A DNA stretch of 64,000 bases from Hedera helix (lineage: Eukaryota > Streptophyta > Magnoliopsida > Apiales > Araliaceae): positions 3,030,001 to 3,094,000 of the forward strand of contig OX359282.1 of NCBI GenBank assembly GCA_947179155.2, written 5' to 3'. Below are positions 23,701 to 34,750 of the stretch, piece after piece. The translations under genes were made by a program, and so were the position numbers. Each line of letters begins with the position of its first letter. Position 1 is the stretch's first letter. A model generated the notes under the pieces. It was not told where the DNA came from. It worked only from the letters and a program-made list of their open reading frames with translations, and made no database searches.

Positions 23701-24326
23701 GTCATTTTTAAATACCTAAATATATTAATTGATTTTAGGGTTATTGTTCTGCAAACAACCAGGTCAGCCAGGTTGACTGGTTTGGTGTCTTCCGCAAGCC
23801 GATCATCAGCTTCTCACGTTCTGTGAATAGATGGGCGAAGCAGGCATATTTATAGTTGTCCTCTGCCACCTTAAATCGCCCATCTTTCTATATTACAATA
23901 GCATAGCTAGACACTTGTCAAAGAACTATTATGTTTAGTCTATCTTAACAACATTTTCTTTTATTGCTTCTACATAAAAATGTATTTTTCCCATATTTTA
24001 ATTTATTTGTCGCGTAAATGTGTACCTAGGGTCGTCACTAAAAGTATTATTTTTTATGCTAAATGTGTACTTGGGGAAATTGCGTGAGAAGTGTAATGGA
24101 GGATGTATTTTGTTATTCTAAAACTTAGTGACTGTACAAGTTACTCCAAACCTTTTGATCCTTTTAAAATTTTCTTTTTTCCTTATGTTTTTTGCAGAAG
24201 GATAGTTCCTATGAAGCTGAGCCTCGCAGCTCTTTCCTTGAAGGTGCTCGAGATATTGCCATTATAGAGGCAATGCTCGAGTCTGGGATGAAGCAAGGAG
24301 CTGCGATCGAAGTGAAGAAAATTTAG
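17771..24326 (+). CDS. Gfo/Idh/MocA-family NAD(P)-dependent oxidoreductase, 12 coding exons
   Basis: Exons by splice signals and phase: 17771-17893, 18053-18193, 19217-19265, 19502-19519, 20750-20865, 20938-21051, 21295-21345, 22522-22610, 22703-22763, 22851-22928, 23541-23651, 24198-24326. All junctions keep frame and give about 359 residues, a normal length for the family. The N-terminus has the Rossmann dinucleotide motif (IIGAGIF). VLQEKPAA carries the family's EKP signature. GGFVLDMGVHF matches the conserved D-x3-H active-site motif. No signal or transit peptide is evident, so it is probably cytosolic. The substrate is unknown; relatives act on sugars, inositols or their derivatives. Exon 4 is only 18 bases, and exon 9 ends in GC rather than GT unless a GT six bases on is used. 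The 3' UTR seems to carry an intron at 24394-24757. Several DNA transposons sit in its introns. Confidence 0.9.
18440..18500. repeat. Solo end of the AATATCAATTCCCTA MITE family
   Basis: GGAAATATCAATTCCCTA at about 18478 matches the terminal inverted repeat of the element at 50855-51055. Only one end is clear here. Confidence 0.4.
18513..18853. mobile_element. Stowaway-like MITE (possibly nested) in intron 2 of the oxidoreductase gene
   Basis: The left end reads TACTCCCCTTATTCC, and the right end at 18841-18853 is its inverted counterpart GAGGAGGGAGTA. An inner inverted copy (CTCTAATTTTAGGACGGAC) ends at about 18763 and pairs with CCAAAATTAGAG at 18525-18536. CTCCCTCC-type termini with TA flanks are typical of Tc1/mariner Stowaway MITEs. 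Two overlapping ends suggest a nested or rearranged copy. Confidence 0.6.
20062..20127. repeat. Short tandem duplication in intron 4
   Basis: A unit of about 33 bases beginning TCTCTCCTTTAACCAACGCT is present twice in a row with one difference. It lies between exons 4 and 5 of the oxidoreductase gene. Confidence 0.9.
21442..21506. repeat. Short tandem duplication in intron 7
   Basis: A unit of 32 bases containing AATTGAAAAAACTAAAGGGC occurs twice in direct succession, directly after a short (AAT)n run. Confidence 0.9.
22150..22405 (+). mobile_element. Possible 5'-truncated LINE 3' end in intron 7
   Basis: The stretch ends in TTAATTTAGC followed by an A-rich tail (22384-22400). A T-rich 3' sequence ending in TTTAGC or similar just before poly(A) is common in plant L1 elements. 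No coding remnant is left, so the call rests on the tail alone. Confidence 0.3.
23049..23495. mobile_element. hAT-like non-autonomous element (about 447 bp) in intron 10
   Basis: The ends are inverted repeats of about 22 bases (left AGGGCTCCAAACGAATCGAG, right CTCGACTTATTTACAGCTCTA with mismatches). They are flanked on both sides by TTGTGATTA (23040-23048 and 23496-23504), an 8-9-bp target duplication, as expected for hAT elements. The inside is full of CTCGA and GAGTTG motifs on both strands and has no ORF. Confidence 0.8.
23739..23855 (+). other. Possible alternative terminal exon of the oxidoreductase gene
   Basis: After a good acceptor (TTGATTTTAG) this block continues exon 11 in phase for 38 codons to a TAG, giving a tail that starts GYCSANNQVSQVDWFGVFRK. 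Its composition is more coding-like than the flanks. Using it would replace the last 42 residues encoded at 24198-24326, which fit the family better. It may be an alternative last exon or a chance open block. Confidence 0.3.
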
Positions 24327-24960
24327 CTTTTTATTGGGGATCTCTATGCCTAGTGGTCGTTTTCCAAATATTTAAAGCATACAACTAATAGAGGTGAGAA
24401 CGATTTTCTCTTCATCCTTATCTGTTACAAATTATAAAATTATTATTGACTTTTGAAAGTCAATTTGAGATATTATTAAATTCATAATTGATGTGATTAA
24501 TCAAAAATACGAAACATCTTAAAATTGGTAATATTGCAGTACTTTTTATATAGTTTATAATATTAATCATTATATTAACTAAAATTAAGTGAATTTATGT
24601 CAATTTTAAGTTTAAAAATATCTTTACGTTGACTTCAAAAACTCATTAATGGTCTTCTATTTTGAAACGAAGCGATTACAAGCATTTCAGGGATTACAAG
24701 CATTTCAGGGATACTGGTTCCTGTTTAACAGTGACTTAATCATACCATTTTTTGCAGATGGGTGCATGGTTGAATAATTCTATAAATAAGTGAGTTCAAA
24801 GGATGCCAGCTTCAAGGTCTGCCAGCCTCACAAGGACATCCTGAGACTGCAATTGTTTCATTTTTCTTCTAGTTTTTGGTTGGTTTTGGCATTATTATGA
24901 TTGTATATGACTGATATGATCAACATCACCATAACATATTATTGGTGGGCTTCAGCTCTG
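24327..24960 (+). other. 3' UTR of the oxidoreductase gene, probably with one intron
   Basis: A donor (AGAG|GTGAGA, intron from 24394) and a strong acceptor (TTTTTTGCAG ending at 24757) would remove 364 bases after the stop codon. A polyadenylation region lies around 24950-24990. A duplicated GATTACAAGCATTTCAGG sits at about 24670-24710. Confidence 0.45.
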
Positions 24961-27705
24961 TTGGGAAATTAAAAACATAATTATATATGTAACTCCCATT
25001 ATTTCTTTATTTGATTTTAATTATGGAACTCTCATGGCTAACAGTTGATCCTCCTCTGTTTCTCCTAAAGAAAATAAAAAAATTGTTATGACAATAAAAT
25101 TTAAACAACTCGTGATATTTTATTCTAGAAGTAAAATGATACCACCAATCACTTTTTCCCATAAATGTTTTCTAAAGATATAATTTGGATTGTTAATTGT
25201 GGGCTGGTTAAACCCAAAATCTTTGTTTTCGGTAAAGGCCCATTTGAATTTAATTCAAAACTGAGTTGGGTTAAGTTTCGATAAAAATTTAAATCTTAAT
25301 TAAAATATGTGCCGAGCGTGGTCAATGTGTTCGACCTGTTTTAGGCCCAATCAAATTATAGACTTAAAAAATAAAAAATATATGGAACATTTATTTTAAT
25401 AATTACATATTTAAATTCTCAAATCATATTTATATATAGGATATTTTGACTTATCTAAAAATTAATTACCTTGTTTCGTAACAGTCGTCACTTTTATAAA
25501 TTTCATAACAAAATTTAGTGATTATATATAACAATATTAAGATCAAATATCGACAACAAAGTATTCATACAATGGTTCACTAATGCTAATTTGAACTACA
25601 AATTGTGGTTAGTAATGACTACAAGAAGCTTATAACTCGTATGAAGTACGGATAAATTTTTCATATTATATATCAAAAAAAATTAAAAATTATATATTTG
25701 AACGAATATTTATTATAATAATAATATCTTTAATTTCAAATTAGGTCATTATAATATGCCACTTTTTTTTTTTTGCTCATTATAATATGCCACTTTTAAT
25801 CTACATAATGAATATATGTTACATTAAATAATTGAAAAGAAAATTATGGTCATATTTTTTTATGAATTGCTCTCTTGGCGATATGCAATTTTTAAATGAA
25901 TTGTGTTGTCATTTGAAAACTATATTTATACATGGAGACATTGATTAATGATAGAAAAAATAATACGTATCTCTCCGTCTAGTAGAATAACATTGGTCTT
26001 AACAGTCATTTTTGTTTTATAGTGAACTTATAGACCTTTTGTATATAAGTTATTATATAGTCAAAATCCTATTTATAATGTATATGTAGGTTGAATGAGA
26101 TAACTATATAGTAATTAGGTACATAAATCATGAATGCTAATGATCATAATTTGAATATATCATTGATAAATATAAAAGTAAAAATTATAATACAATGCAT
26201 GTAACAATATTAATGTTTTGTATAAAGTGAAGAGTATATTAAATATGTTATAATGGTATATTAATTTGCATGCTTCGTAGTAAAAATAAAAGAAATTTGA
26301 GTTGTCAAAAAAAAAAAAAAAAAACTCTTTAATTACTGAGTCGACTCGGAATCAATCAAAACAACTTACTCTTGAAAAGTTATTCCATGTTCCTGGAACA
26401 TGACGAATAGTTTGCTCATCCACTCACATGCATATGGGTCCCATGTGAGCTCCACCACAGAAGGTTTCACATGCATGCGATGGAAAGATCATACTATTTA
26501 TCATACTCTAAGAGTATAAAATAATTTTTCCTCACTCTTTGTCTTGTCATATTTGTGTATGTATGTATTGACTGATGTCATTATAAAATATTTTAAATGT
26601 GTTATTTTTAATTATATTTTCATTTTGGGGTGTAAGAGTCCTTTCCAATTATAAGACTTTTAAGACGGACTTGATCAAAAAAGGCCAAAACTCATGAATG
26701 GGCTGAACACAGACTCAAGTACTGTAATTTAATTGGGCTAAGCTATGGTAGCTTAAGTCCGACTCACAAAACCTTATTGATAATCTTACACTCCTACTTA
26801 CATTATAGTATCAAAGTAATAATGAAAAACCACTTATGTTCGAAATTATAATTGAAATTATATTTTAATATTGACAAACTCAAGTTAGATAAATGATTTT
26901 TGTAAGAAAATTATTTTCTTCTCAAACCTTATTACCTAAATAGTAATATAATCTTACTTAAATTCACATTATTATGTTTTAATAATAGTAATAAATTAAT
27001 ATGAGATAAGATGATTTTATGATTGTGTAATGGTAAAACAATAAAACAACAATAATTTTAAAATAATTAAATGGTAAAACTATCGTAATTAAAACGGGTA
27101 AACAAACTATTTTATCATTTAAAAACTCACATGTTGTGCACATGATTCATTTATTTTGACCAAAATTAGTCAAAGTGAACGGTTTTGCTAAAAATTAAAA
27201 TATTAGCCATGAGATTATAAAAATTAAAATATTAGCGTCTATATTATATTTGAGTGTAAAGATGAGGAAACAATTTTGCAATTTGCTCAATTTCCAATAT
27301 TCTATCTCTCCCCCTTTTGTCAAACCAACCATACCTAACATTGTTCTTCCTCATTAATTATATTTTCTCAACTGTTCTTTGGAAGTGGATAGAGCTAGGC
27401 TTGCATTTTTCTCACCAGAAGAATCAATTAGATGTAGCTAGCTAGGGATGAAATATTGAATACTACAAGTTAATGAGATGGAGTCTAGTAGTTGGTTTTG
27501 GACCCATGAAAGCTCCCCATTCATCAAGATTATTTATTTTCAAGAACATGCACCAATAGAATCGCTTGCTGACAGAAATGAAATTTATCTTCTTACTATT
27601 GCTATTCTAAAGAAGACTCATTTTACTACTAATGTAAGCTATAAGGTGGAGGCTAAAACCAATCATGCTTGGGGATTTTTCCAACCAATTATTAAGCTAT
27701 ATGCA

Positions 27706-27710
<5 letters not shown>
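24961..27710. other. AT-rich intergenic DNA
   Basis: I see no gene here. It has a poly(A) run at about 26307-26324, a short duplicated phrase (ATTATAATATGCCACTTTT) at 25750 and 25780, and scattered AT-rich low-complexity DNA. The plus-strand frame at 27478-27774 ends in an (AT)n run and has no recognisable family. Confidence 0.5.

Positions 27711-27771
<61 letters not shown>
27711..27771. repeat. (AT)n microsatellite
   Basis: About 30 AT units without interruption. Confidence 0.97.
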
Positions 27772-27776
<5 letters not shown>

Positions 27777-28015
27777 TATTGTTGTTTAGTTGGATATACT
27801 ATATTCCGTAGCGATTAGTGACACAAACATATAATTAGCAGTCATTTCGAAGTGTTACATAGAATTCAATAATAGGACCTACTAAATTTAAGTTTGTTAC
27901 ATGAAGACTAGATCAATCTTAAACTACTCCATCCATATAATTGAAAGAGATTGAAGGAGCAACACTCACCGACAAAATAGTGGTATGCATGTGTTGTCAG
28001 TCACTAGTCACGTTG

Positions 28016-28017
<2 letters not shown>

Positions 28018-28065
<48 letters not shown>
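28018..28065. repeat. (CT)n(AT)n compound microsatellite
   Basis: A CT run of about 17 units passes into TA repeats. Directly to the right is a 10-bp perfect hairpin, CTTAGCATGT with ACATGCTAAG, at 28072-28102. Confidence 0.95.
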
Positions 28066-28272
28066 GGTCCTCTTAGCATGTACCTTTAGGACACATGCTA
28101 AGCGCGAAAAATAAGAATAAATTTTATTTGTTAATATATTTGCACGGAATTCAATACATAAGGTCCACTAATATATTATTTTTTTATACATTGAATTCAG
28201 TGCAAATATATAAATAAATCCATATATATATGCTATAACCATTATTTTGGAAATATTTAAAACATCACTCTT

Positions 28273-29477
28273 AGGGGTTGTTTGTTTAGTTTTTAATGGG
28301 TCTGAATAATCTAAAATCTAGCTGAATAAGTCATTCAGACGGTTAGTTTTATAGTTTTCATACTCTGAATTGATCTGATTGTATCTAAACAATTTTTGAT
28401 GAAAATTGTGATTAACTCGGTCAGTCAATCCACTGAATTGAATATTTACGTATATACCCTCACATAACAGATAAGAGAGGCAAGGAAGAAGGAAAAAGGA
28501 CAACATCAAATACCGATCAAATTCTATAAGACCAATATCCAATACCAATCGCAGAAGCCCAGATTCTTAAGACAAAAAAGATACCCAAAGAAGATAACAC
28601 GTGCGGTTCCCAAAAAATGAAGAAGAAAAATTGCAAGAGTTCAAAATCGAAGACATATTGGTTAAGGTTTGCTTAGATTAATCATCCATTGGACTGATTT
28701 AAGGGCAGAAGTCGATCATTGGCTTCCACCATGAGACAAGCAAGAGGGAGGAAGAGAGAAGTTTGACCTAATAACTTTTAATTAGTGCTATTATAGCTTC
28801 TGCCCTTGTTCATGCTTCTGCTTGGCTTAAATCAGTAAAAGAGAGAAAAAAATAAACTTGTGGATATTAATTCGATATATTTTTTCCTAATTTTATCTAA
28901 TACACCATATATATTTTTATAATTATGGATAGTATAATTAAAATTAATATTAAAAAGTTAGTTATTATATTGAATAGTATAATTACTTTTAAAATAAAAA
29001 TAATTCGATATATTTTTATCATTTGATGAATGTGTGAATTTTTCATCAGAATTTTAATAATTAAAAATTCATTAAAAAATTTAACGGTAAAAATATATAT
29101 TTTTTATAATTTTAATTTTTTATGAGATTGATCTTAATATCATTCACTATCTATTAATATATTTTGATCATTACTAATAAAATTATAATACTAATAATTA
29201 CTATTATTAGTATTATAATAATGTTTGGATAAGTTTGTTTGAATTATTAAAATATTGAATAATTAATATTGTATTAAACTTATTTTTTAGTACGTTCATA
29301 TTTATATATTTGTTCAGCATAGTTTAGATGGGTAAAATAGTAAAAAATTGTTATTCATATTTTTCAGATATATTAATTATTAAATAATTTTTTTTATTCA
29401 GTATTCAAAATTATGTTTCATTCAGATTGTTTAAACATTCAAAACTGCTTTATTCAATTTTATCAAACAACCTGCTA
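28273..29477. mobile_element. Possible hAT-type non-autonomous element (about 1.2 kb)
   Basis: The left end AGGGGTTGTTTGTTT and the right end CAAACAACCTGCT are imperfect inverted repeats. Both subterminal regions repeat CTGAATAAG, TCTGAAT and ATTCAGA on both strands, a pattern typical of plant hAT termini. I see no clear target duplication and no transposase, so this is tentative. Confidence 0.4.
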
Positions 29478-29628
29478 CAAATTACAGTACTTCATTCACC
29501 ACCATGCACTTAATCCATCACTTACTAGCTTGTATTTTATTTATAAAAAAATTTGACAATTATATTTCAAATTTAGAAGCATAGGAAATATCTAGGAGAT
29601 AAGTCAAGGTAACTATGTGGAGAACTTA

Positions 29629-29739
29629 TACTGCGTTTGGATTGAAAGAAATATGGGGAAAAATAAAATAATTTTAAAGTATTTTAAGTGTATATTTGAT
29701 TATTGATAGTGGTAGGTGGTGTAATATAATGACAAGATT

Positions 29740-29806
<67 letters not shown>

Positions 29807-29968
29807 TATTAAAATATTATTTTATTCTACCATCTCCTACATAGATTAAAAATCAAGGGGATTAAATAAATTTTCATTCCGCTAGAATAATTTATGCTTC
29901 AAAATGATCATTAAATACATTTTTTTTATTCCTTCATCCATTTTATTTCCACAATCCAAACGTAATAT
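29629..29968. mobile_element. MITE with CGTTTGGATTG termini
   Basis: The left end CTGCGTTTGGATTG and the right end CAATCCAAACGTAAT are inverted repeats about 335 bases apart. An (AT)n run fills the middle (about 29743-29804). Such short elements without ORFs and with GTTTGGATTG-type ends are common in plants. The target duplication may be TTA/TAA but is not certain. Confidence 0.6.
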
Positions 29969-30162
29969 TATAAAGACTTTATTATTATATAGTGTCTTTC
30001 TGACTTTATTGTATAATAAACTCGAACGTGTGATCATGCGGCATGAAAAAAAACTTAAAGAAACATTGCAATAGTTTTTTTTAAAATAATATTTTCAACG
30101 CTGAATTTACTATCTTAATACAAATTATGTAGTACAAAATTATATTATATGTATTAAAAAAT

Positions 30163-30303
30163 AATTTTGCTATAAGTAATGATTCATACAATGATTCTTT
30201 ATAAAATAATGAATTTTATAAGACAATTAAAATATAAGATCTATTATTTTATAAAAAATTATTATATAAATTATTATATATATTATTATGTATAACAAAA
30301 TTT
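30163..30303. mobile_element. MITE-like inverted repeat, copy 1 of a small family
   Basis: The left end AATTTTGCTATAAGTAAT is the inverted counterpart of ATTATGTATAACAAAATT at the right end. The same TTTTGCTATA termini recur at 31478-31624 and, more diverged, at 31869-32015. Confidence 0.5.
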
Positions 30304-30408
30304 ATTAAAAAATGAACATGTACTCTAAAATGGTAAATTCAGCGGTGGACATTATTCAGCAATAGTAAATTGTATTATGTGTATTCATATAATTGGCACT
30401 AAAGATAT

Positions 30409-30723
30409 TCAATTCAAGACTTCCGGTTCTGCTATGAAATAGCAGGTTTGTTCAGAATCAGAAACATCTACTAGTACTTTAGTAGTATACATGAAAAGCC
30501 TACTTCTAAGTTGATCTTCTGCATGTATATACTTGTAAATTCTGTTATTAATATATCTATCTTTGTCTCTGACTAGCCTATTGTAGCATATAACCTCAGA
30601 ATTTAAAACTGCACAATTTCCAATAATATGTTGAAGAGGATTTATAGCACCATGAGCATAATTAATCAAACTAGAGACCGGTGCAAGTGTAGGTGAGACT
30701 TGACTGAAAGGAACATTCATCAT
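30409..30723 (-). CDS. Hypothetical ORF (104 aa), unrecognised
   Basis: The open frame has a mixed, protein-like composition with Cys, His and acidic residues, ending in the tract FIAEPEVLN. It stands out from the low-complexity frames around it. It starts with two Met next to an (AAT)n run. No signal peptide, membrane segment or known motif is visible, and there are no neighbouring exons. It may be a gene fragment or a chance ORF. Confidence 0.25.
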   Translation of the reverse strand: MMNVPFSQVSPTLAPVSSLINYAHGAINPLQHIIGNCAVLNSEVICYNRLVRDKDRYINNRIYKYIHAEDQLRSRLFMYTTKVLVDVSDSEQTCYFIAEPEVLN

Positions 30724-31477
30724 ATTATAATTTGATGAATAATAATAATAATAATAACAATAATAATAATAATAACATATTGTAACATTAAGATATACTA
30801 ATTCTCTTTCTGAATATTTCTGGTCACATTTGATAATATTTGACCCTTTTAATATTTGTATCAGCTTTCGTAACTTTTGTTATAAACACATTTTAACATA
30901 ATATATGAAATATTATTTTTCTCGTCGTGTAAAAGATAATTAAAGTACAATATATCACGTCTCATAAAAGATATTTAAATTTTATAATTTAAATATAAAA
31001 TGTTATATAAATTTATATTATCTTTAAAAGTACTTGGTAAGGTCTATTAATTTTTTTTTTAAAAAAGAGACAATCTTTAGTACATCGTAAAGTTCATTGC
31101 GAGCTAATTAAATATGAATTTATTGATAATATTTCACCTATTTTGCCTCCTAAATTATGTGAATAGTGTATTTAAGACATTTTATGCAAATATAAGAAAT
31201 AAAATTTACATAATATAGAGAAAAAAATCCCTCGTATTTTTTTATTTATTGTTTTAGAGAATAAAATTTATTTATTTATACTTGTCACTTATAAAATTTT
31301 AAAGAGTATTACTAGCTTACTTTTTATTATTATCTTTACATTAAATATTAATTTGTTTCTCTTTTATTTTTTTCAATAAATTTTAAAAGTAGAATATTGA
31401 GATTTTTATAAAAAAAATTAATTAATGAGATAAAATATTAATTATATTTTTATATATTTGTATATTTTTTTAAAGAA

Positions 31478-31624
31478 AAATGCTATACACAATGATATTT
31501 TATAATGATGTTGCTAATGATCTTTGTAAATAAATAGCGAGATCTATTATAAATGGTGGGTCTCATCATTTATTTACAAAGGTCATTAGCAATATCTTTG
31601 ACTATATGATTATGTATAGCAAAA
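31478..31624. mobile_element. MITE-like inverted repeat, copy 2
   Basis: TGCTATACACAATGATATTT at the left pairs with the right end TGATTATGTATAGCA. The inner arms TTGCTAATGATCTTTGTAAA and TTTACAAAGGTCATTAGCAA are also inverted. The whole 145 bases can fold into one hairpin. Confidence 0.65.
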
Positions 31625-31868
31625 CCCTTTTTTAAATGTCAAATAAAAAAAAATGGAGAGTAATGACTGGACAGTTGTACTCACCTAATCTCAAGCAAGT
31701 GGCTTAGGACAAGACTATTTTTAGGGCCCAACAGTATGTATAGAGGAGACGGCAAGAAAAAAAAATTAAAATGAAAATATAATTATTCTTCTGACTTGCG
31801 TAAATGATGAAAGTGACTACAATGAAAATTTGGTATGGGACAATATAGCATTAACAACTTTTGTAATT

Positions 31869-32015
31869 AATTTTATTATAAATAATGACTCGTATAATAA
31901 TAAATATAATAATTTAATATAAAATTAATATAATTAATAATATAAAAATAATAAATTTTATTATTTTTATATTAAATTATTATACTCATGAATCATTATA
32001 TATTTGTAATAAAAT
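31869..32015. mobile_element. MITE-like inverted repeat, copy 3 (diverged)
   Basis: TTTTATTATAAATAATGACT at the left is inverted at the right as ATGAATCATTATATATTTGTAATAAAA. The AT-rich centre is itself palindromic. The ends resemble the other two copies in this 2-kb region. Confidence 0.5.
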
Positions 32016-32487
32016 AAGGTGATTGAGTAATTGGATCGCTTGGGGACCCACAGTACCATACTAAAGCTGAGATGCCATGCAAACTCTCCATAACCTTAAT
32101 ATATTTTGGTTTGGGACGTATTACACTCTCAATACATTTCAATTTTTTGGACGATTGTTTCAATGGTAATATTATATGCAAAAAAAGAGAGGAAGCTGAA
32201 TGTTGCAACACGTTCTTGGGTGAGATAACGTTTAAAATGACGTTATTTTGTATAATTAAATATATATTTTTTTATATTATGCATATAATAATATTTTATA
32301 GTTTTTTAAATATTATTATTATAAAAATATCTCGTATAAGAACGGGATGTAACTCTCACCTCTCATGTCCTAATACTATATTACTCATTCATTTCTACAA
32401 AAATAATCATATTTTCTAAATAAAATTATTTTAAATACGAGTCTTAATTCGTACGATCATAGAATAAAATGAGAAAATTTATTCAAA

Positions 32488-32517
32488 CTAGTATCTGGTG
32501 ACACACACGTTGTGTGT
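32488..32517 (-). mobile_element. Possible Helitron 3' terminus (minus strand)
   Basis: On the minus strand a hairpin (ACACAC-AACGT-GTGTGT) is followed nine bases later by CTAG and then T. This is the Helitron pattern of a subterminal hairpin, CTRR and a host T. It resembles the clearer terminus at 61781-61809 (both end in a GATAC/TAC-CTAG-T context). No Helitron ORF is seen next to it. Confidence 0.35.
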
Positions 32518-32939
32518 ATAAATTATATGGGTTAAAATAAAAAAATTATATAATTTGGAAGACTAAATAGAAAGATATAAATAAATTTAATATAAAAATA
32601 CAAAACAATAATGTAATTAAAGTTATAAAAAAAAAAGTATGGCACAAAATCACCAAACATTCCACAGCATCATCCTAATCGTATTATCATGTCAGTATAA
32701 CTAAACTAAACACTTAATTTAAGGGTGATTTTGGAACAACTCTAAATTTTGTAAATGGGATGGAAGGATTTGTATTTATTTTTATCATGTACACGTTAGG
32801 ATAACTTTAAAATGGATCAAATCTTATTTGACACTGCAAAGTAAATGACAAAATACAGAATTTGTACTTAATAAAGCATAGAGTAAATTTATTATAAAAT
32901 TAATATGAAAAGGTTTTAATTAAATTATTTAACTAATCA

Positions 32940-33175
32940 ATGAGGTCTAACTCCAGTGATACCCCTATTAAATATATATAATGGATACGGATATTAATAA
33001 ATACAAATATGCATATATTCGTATTCGTATTCATTTTAAATGAATACGAATACAGATAATATTCGATTTGACACAGATACAGATAAAATATCCGTTTTGA
33101 CGCAAATACGAGTATGAATTTTTGCGGTGAATATCGAATATTTCGGACTCTATTTACGGCCCTAAACAAAGGACA
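32940..33175. repeat. Degenerate repeat built from TACGGATA/GAATACGAATAC motifs
   Basis: Short motifs such as ATTCGTATTCGTATTC and ACAGATACAGATA alternate on both strands, and the right edge reads TCTATTTACGGCCCTA, resembling a hAT-type end. The minus-strand frame of 81 codons across it is a product of the repeats. Confidence 0.4.
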
Positions 33176-33785
33176 CACATTCCAGTTCTACTATTGACTT
33201 ATTTGTCAAACACTCCTTCACAGCTTCTGGAAAAGCAGAATCGGTTTAATAAACGGTAGTTAATAACTTTTAGTGAATCAAAATCAGAAGTATCTTCTCA
33301 ATATAAAAAATAGAAGTTGAAGTTAAGAATGAAAAAATTGAGACAAACCGAGCTTGTGTGGTTTACAGTTGTACGTTAGTCATAATTCAAGGTTTGACAC
33401 AAAACTAATCTAACATATAAACCATTATTCCTCAATTTGTTGGGATGTATGGATTATGATGATCAAGAATGAGTCCAAACCAAACCATGCGTGTGCCTTT
33501 GTTGATACCGTAAAAAAACAAAGAAAGAAAAGGTTATAGAGGTTCATATGTTATGCGTGTGAATCTCGCCAAAGATTCACAAAATCACACGCTCCACCCA
33601 CTAAAAAATGACTCTTTCTTCTACAATCTCCATGCATCTTTTTATAGTTCCCATTTTACCCTTTTCCTTCTTTTAATTAAATTTCTTTTTCTTATTCCAA
33701 CAACTCAGAACTACTCTGTTTCATCATTTTCCAAGGTAAGTCATCTGTCCATCACCTTCTTTCTCTACCTTTTGAGCTTACACTG

Positions 33786-33788
<3 letters not shown>

Positions 33789-33846
<58 letters not shown>
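33789..33846. repeat. (TA)n microsatellite in the first leader intron
   Basis: About 29 TA units just downstream of the first splice donor of the MCTP gene. Confidence 0.97.
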
Positions 33847-33850
<4 letters not shown>

Positions 33851-34188
33851 AATTAAAAACTAAAACTAAAACTAAAAAATTCATGGGTATCTTTTCTTTT
33901 ATTTTCTTTTTTTCTTTCTTTATGTTATTTTAGGAAAAATAGAGTAGTTTTTGATTAATGAATGAATTTTTCCTTTGATATATATATTATGTCTTTTTAC
34001 CACTTGGTTACTGAAGAAATGCTCATACAAAGAATGAAAGAATCAGCACTTGATTGGAGCTGAGTTTTCAAATATTTTGAGCAAAACCAGCAAATCTCTT
34101 GCTTACCCAATATTTGTTTGGAGGTTTGGATAGTATATCTTTGCTTCAACATCAGAATTAAACTAGGTGGATTCATCTTTTCCATATC

Positions 34189-34189
<1 letters not shown>

Positions 34190-34261
<72 letters not shown>
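34190..34261. repeat. (TA)n(GA)n compound microsatellite
   Basis: A short TA run passes into about 27 GA units inside the leader intron of the MCTP gene. Confidence 0.97.
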
Positions 34262-34263
<2 letters not shown>

Positions 34264-34750
34264 CTCTAAATGCAAGAAAGCCATTGTTTAAAATTTTAAT
34301 TTTCTCCATTTTTACAAGAATTTGAGCTTATTGGCATAATAGTTGTTTCTTTTGGCTTGTATATTTTGCAGGTTTTGGTGCTTTCTGACACAGAGTTTTC
34401 CCAGGTTCTTTCACCTCCCTTGTAAGTTATAATTTACCATTTGCAACTTCAAAGAACTACTTTACTTTCCTATGTTTCTATCATTCATACGATAAATGTT
34501 GATAGTTCTAACAAATTAGGCATTAAATATCCGTGGTACCGGGGTATACAACTAGAAGATCAACAAACTAATTAATAAATAAGTACTACATAATTTTTCA
34601 AGCTTCATAGATAAATGATGATGGATTTGAAGGAGTTTGTATACTTTTAACTCCATACAAGTTAAGGCCTATATAGATTCTTTGACAATGTTTGTGTTTT
34701 TTCGACTAATTCATCTTTTATCATTTTGTTTGTCTAGTGGAAAAACCAAA

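Larger units (their letters stand above)
33550..34750 (+). promoter_or_regulatory. 5' UTR region of the MCTP gene with two introns
   Basis: A donor CCAAG|GTAAGT ends a leader exon at about 33735. A non-coding exon at 34372-34421 lies between an acceptor (TATATTTTGCAG) and a donor (GTAAGT at 34422). The coding exon begins after TTTGTCTAG at 34738, 13 bases before the start codon. The first intron holds the (TA)n run at 33789-33846 and the (GA)n run near 34208-34261. Confidence 0.65.

Noticed and set aside
27478..27774. 98-codon frame next to the (AT)n run
   Set aside because: Its last third is repeat translation and the rest shows no family signal.
34637..34750. Upstream Met for the MCTP gene (804-codon frame)
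   Set aside because: This part lies before a clear acceptor (TTTGTCTAG at 34737), and MQRPP is the family start.
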